6,240 nt of DNA, taken from the NCBI GenBank assembly GCA_029882675.1, contig JAOUKJ010000258.1, forward strand, positions 1 to 6,240, written 5' to 3'. Under the pieces are notes generated by a model, which ran no database searches, had not been told where the DNA came from, and saw nothing but the letters and a program-made list of their open reading frames with translations. Of this stretch, positions 6,204 through 6,240 are shown piece after piece. The translations under genes and the position numbers were made by a program. This stretch comes from Cyclobacteriaceae bacterium (GTDB taxonomy: Bacteria > Bacteroidota > Bacteroidia > Cytophagales > Cyclobacteriaceae). Numbering within the stretch: position 1 is the first letter of the stretch; every line of letters starts with the position of its first letter.

Positions 6204-6240
6204 TAATAAATGATGTTTATGGATTTGAGTAAAACAAAGC

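Noticed and set aside
6204..6240. Promoter of the oxidoreductase operon at the right edge (TTTG on the minus strand at 6239-6236)
   Set aside because: No TAnnTTTG box stands at the right distance before the start codon, and the upstream region is cut off.

Overview
This window most likely comes from a member of the Bacteroidota, probably a Cytophagales-type bacterium. The clues are a secreted repeat protein entering the LPxxLLYFxA module that usually precedes type IX secretion C-termini, an N-terminal lipoprotein signal followed by a DUF4382-like domain, a DUF2279-family protein, and weak Shine-Dalgarno sites at several genes. The genus assignment is inference.

All six genes lie on the minus strand, so transcription runs from right to left. 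From the right, a two-gene operon (6203-5736 and 5739-3535) encodes a small [2Fe-2S] subunit and a large Tat-exported molybdopterin subunit of the isoquinoline 1-oxidoreductase type in the xanthine dehydrogenase superfamily. The two genes overlap at ATGA, the large subunit has a strong ribosome-binding site, and a strong intrinsic terminator (3481-3510) closes the operon.

A second likely transcription unit follows (3327-1975). It holds a short Tat-signal protein that looks like a metallophosphoesterase with its catalytic N-terminal part missing, and, 17 bases further on, a DUF2279-family envelope protein. Next comes a single lipoprotein gene (1808-1146), then about 420 non-coding bases with several hairpins: two minus-strand terminators and, between them, a perfect 14-bp-arm palindrome. 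The last gene, starting at 728 and cut by the left edge, encodes a secreted beta-solenoid-like repeat protein.

Five of the six products carry export signals, so the window is mainly about the cell envelope and periplasm. I see no mobile element, CRISPR array, tRNA, rRNA or phage gene. The most unusual points are the in-frame loss of the metallophosphoesterase core and the stacked hairpins at 909-1124. I do not see strong evidence for an undescribed multi-gene system.
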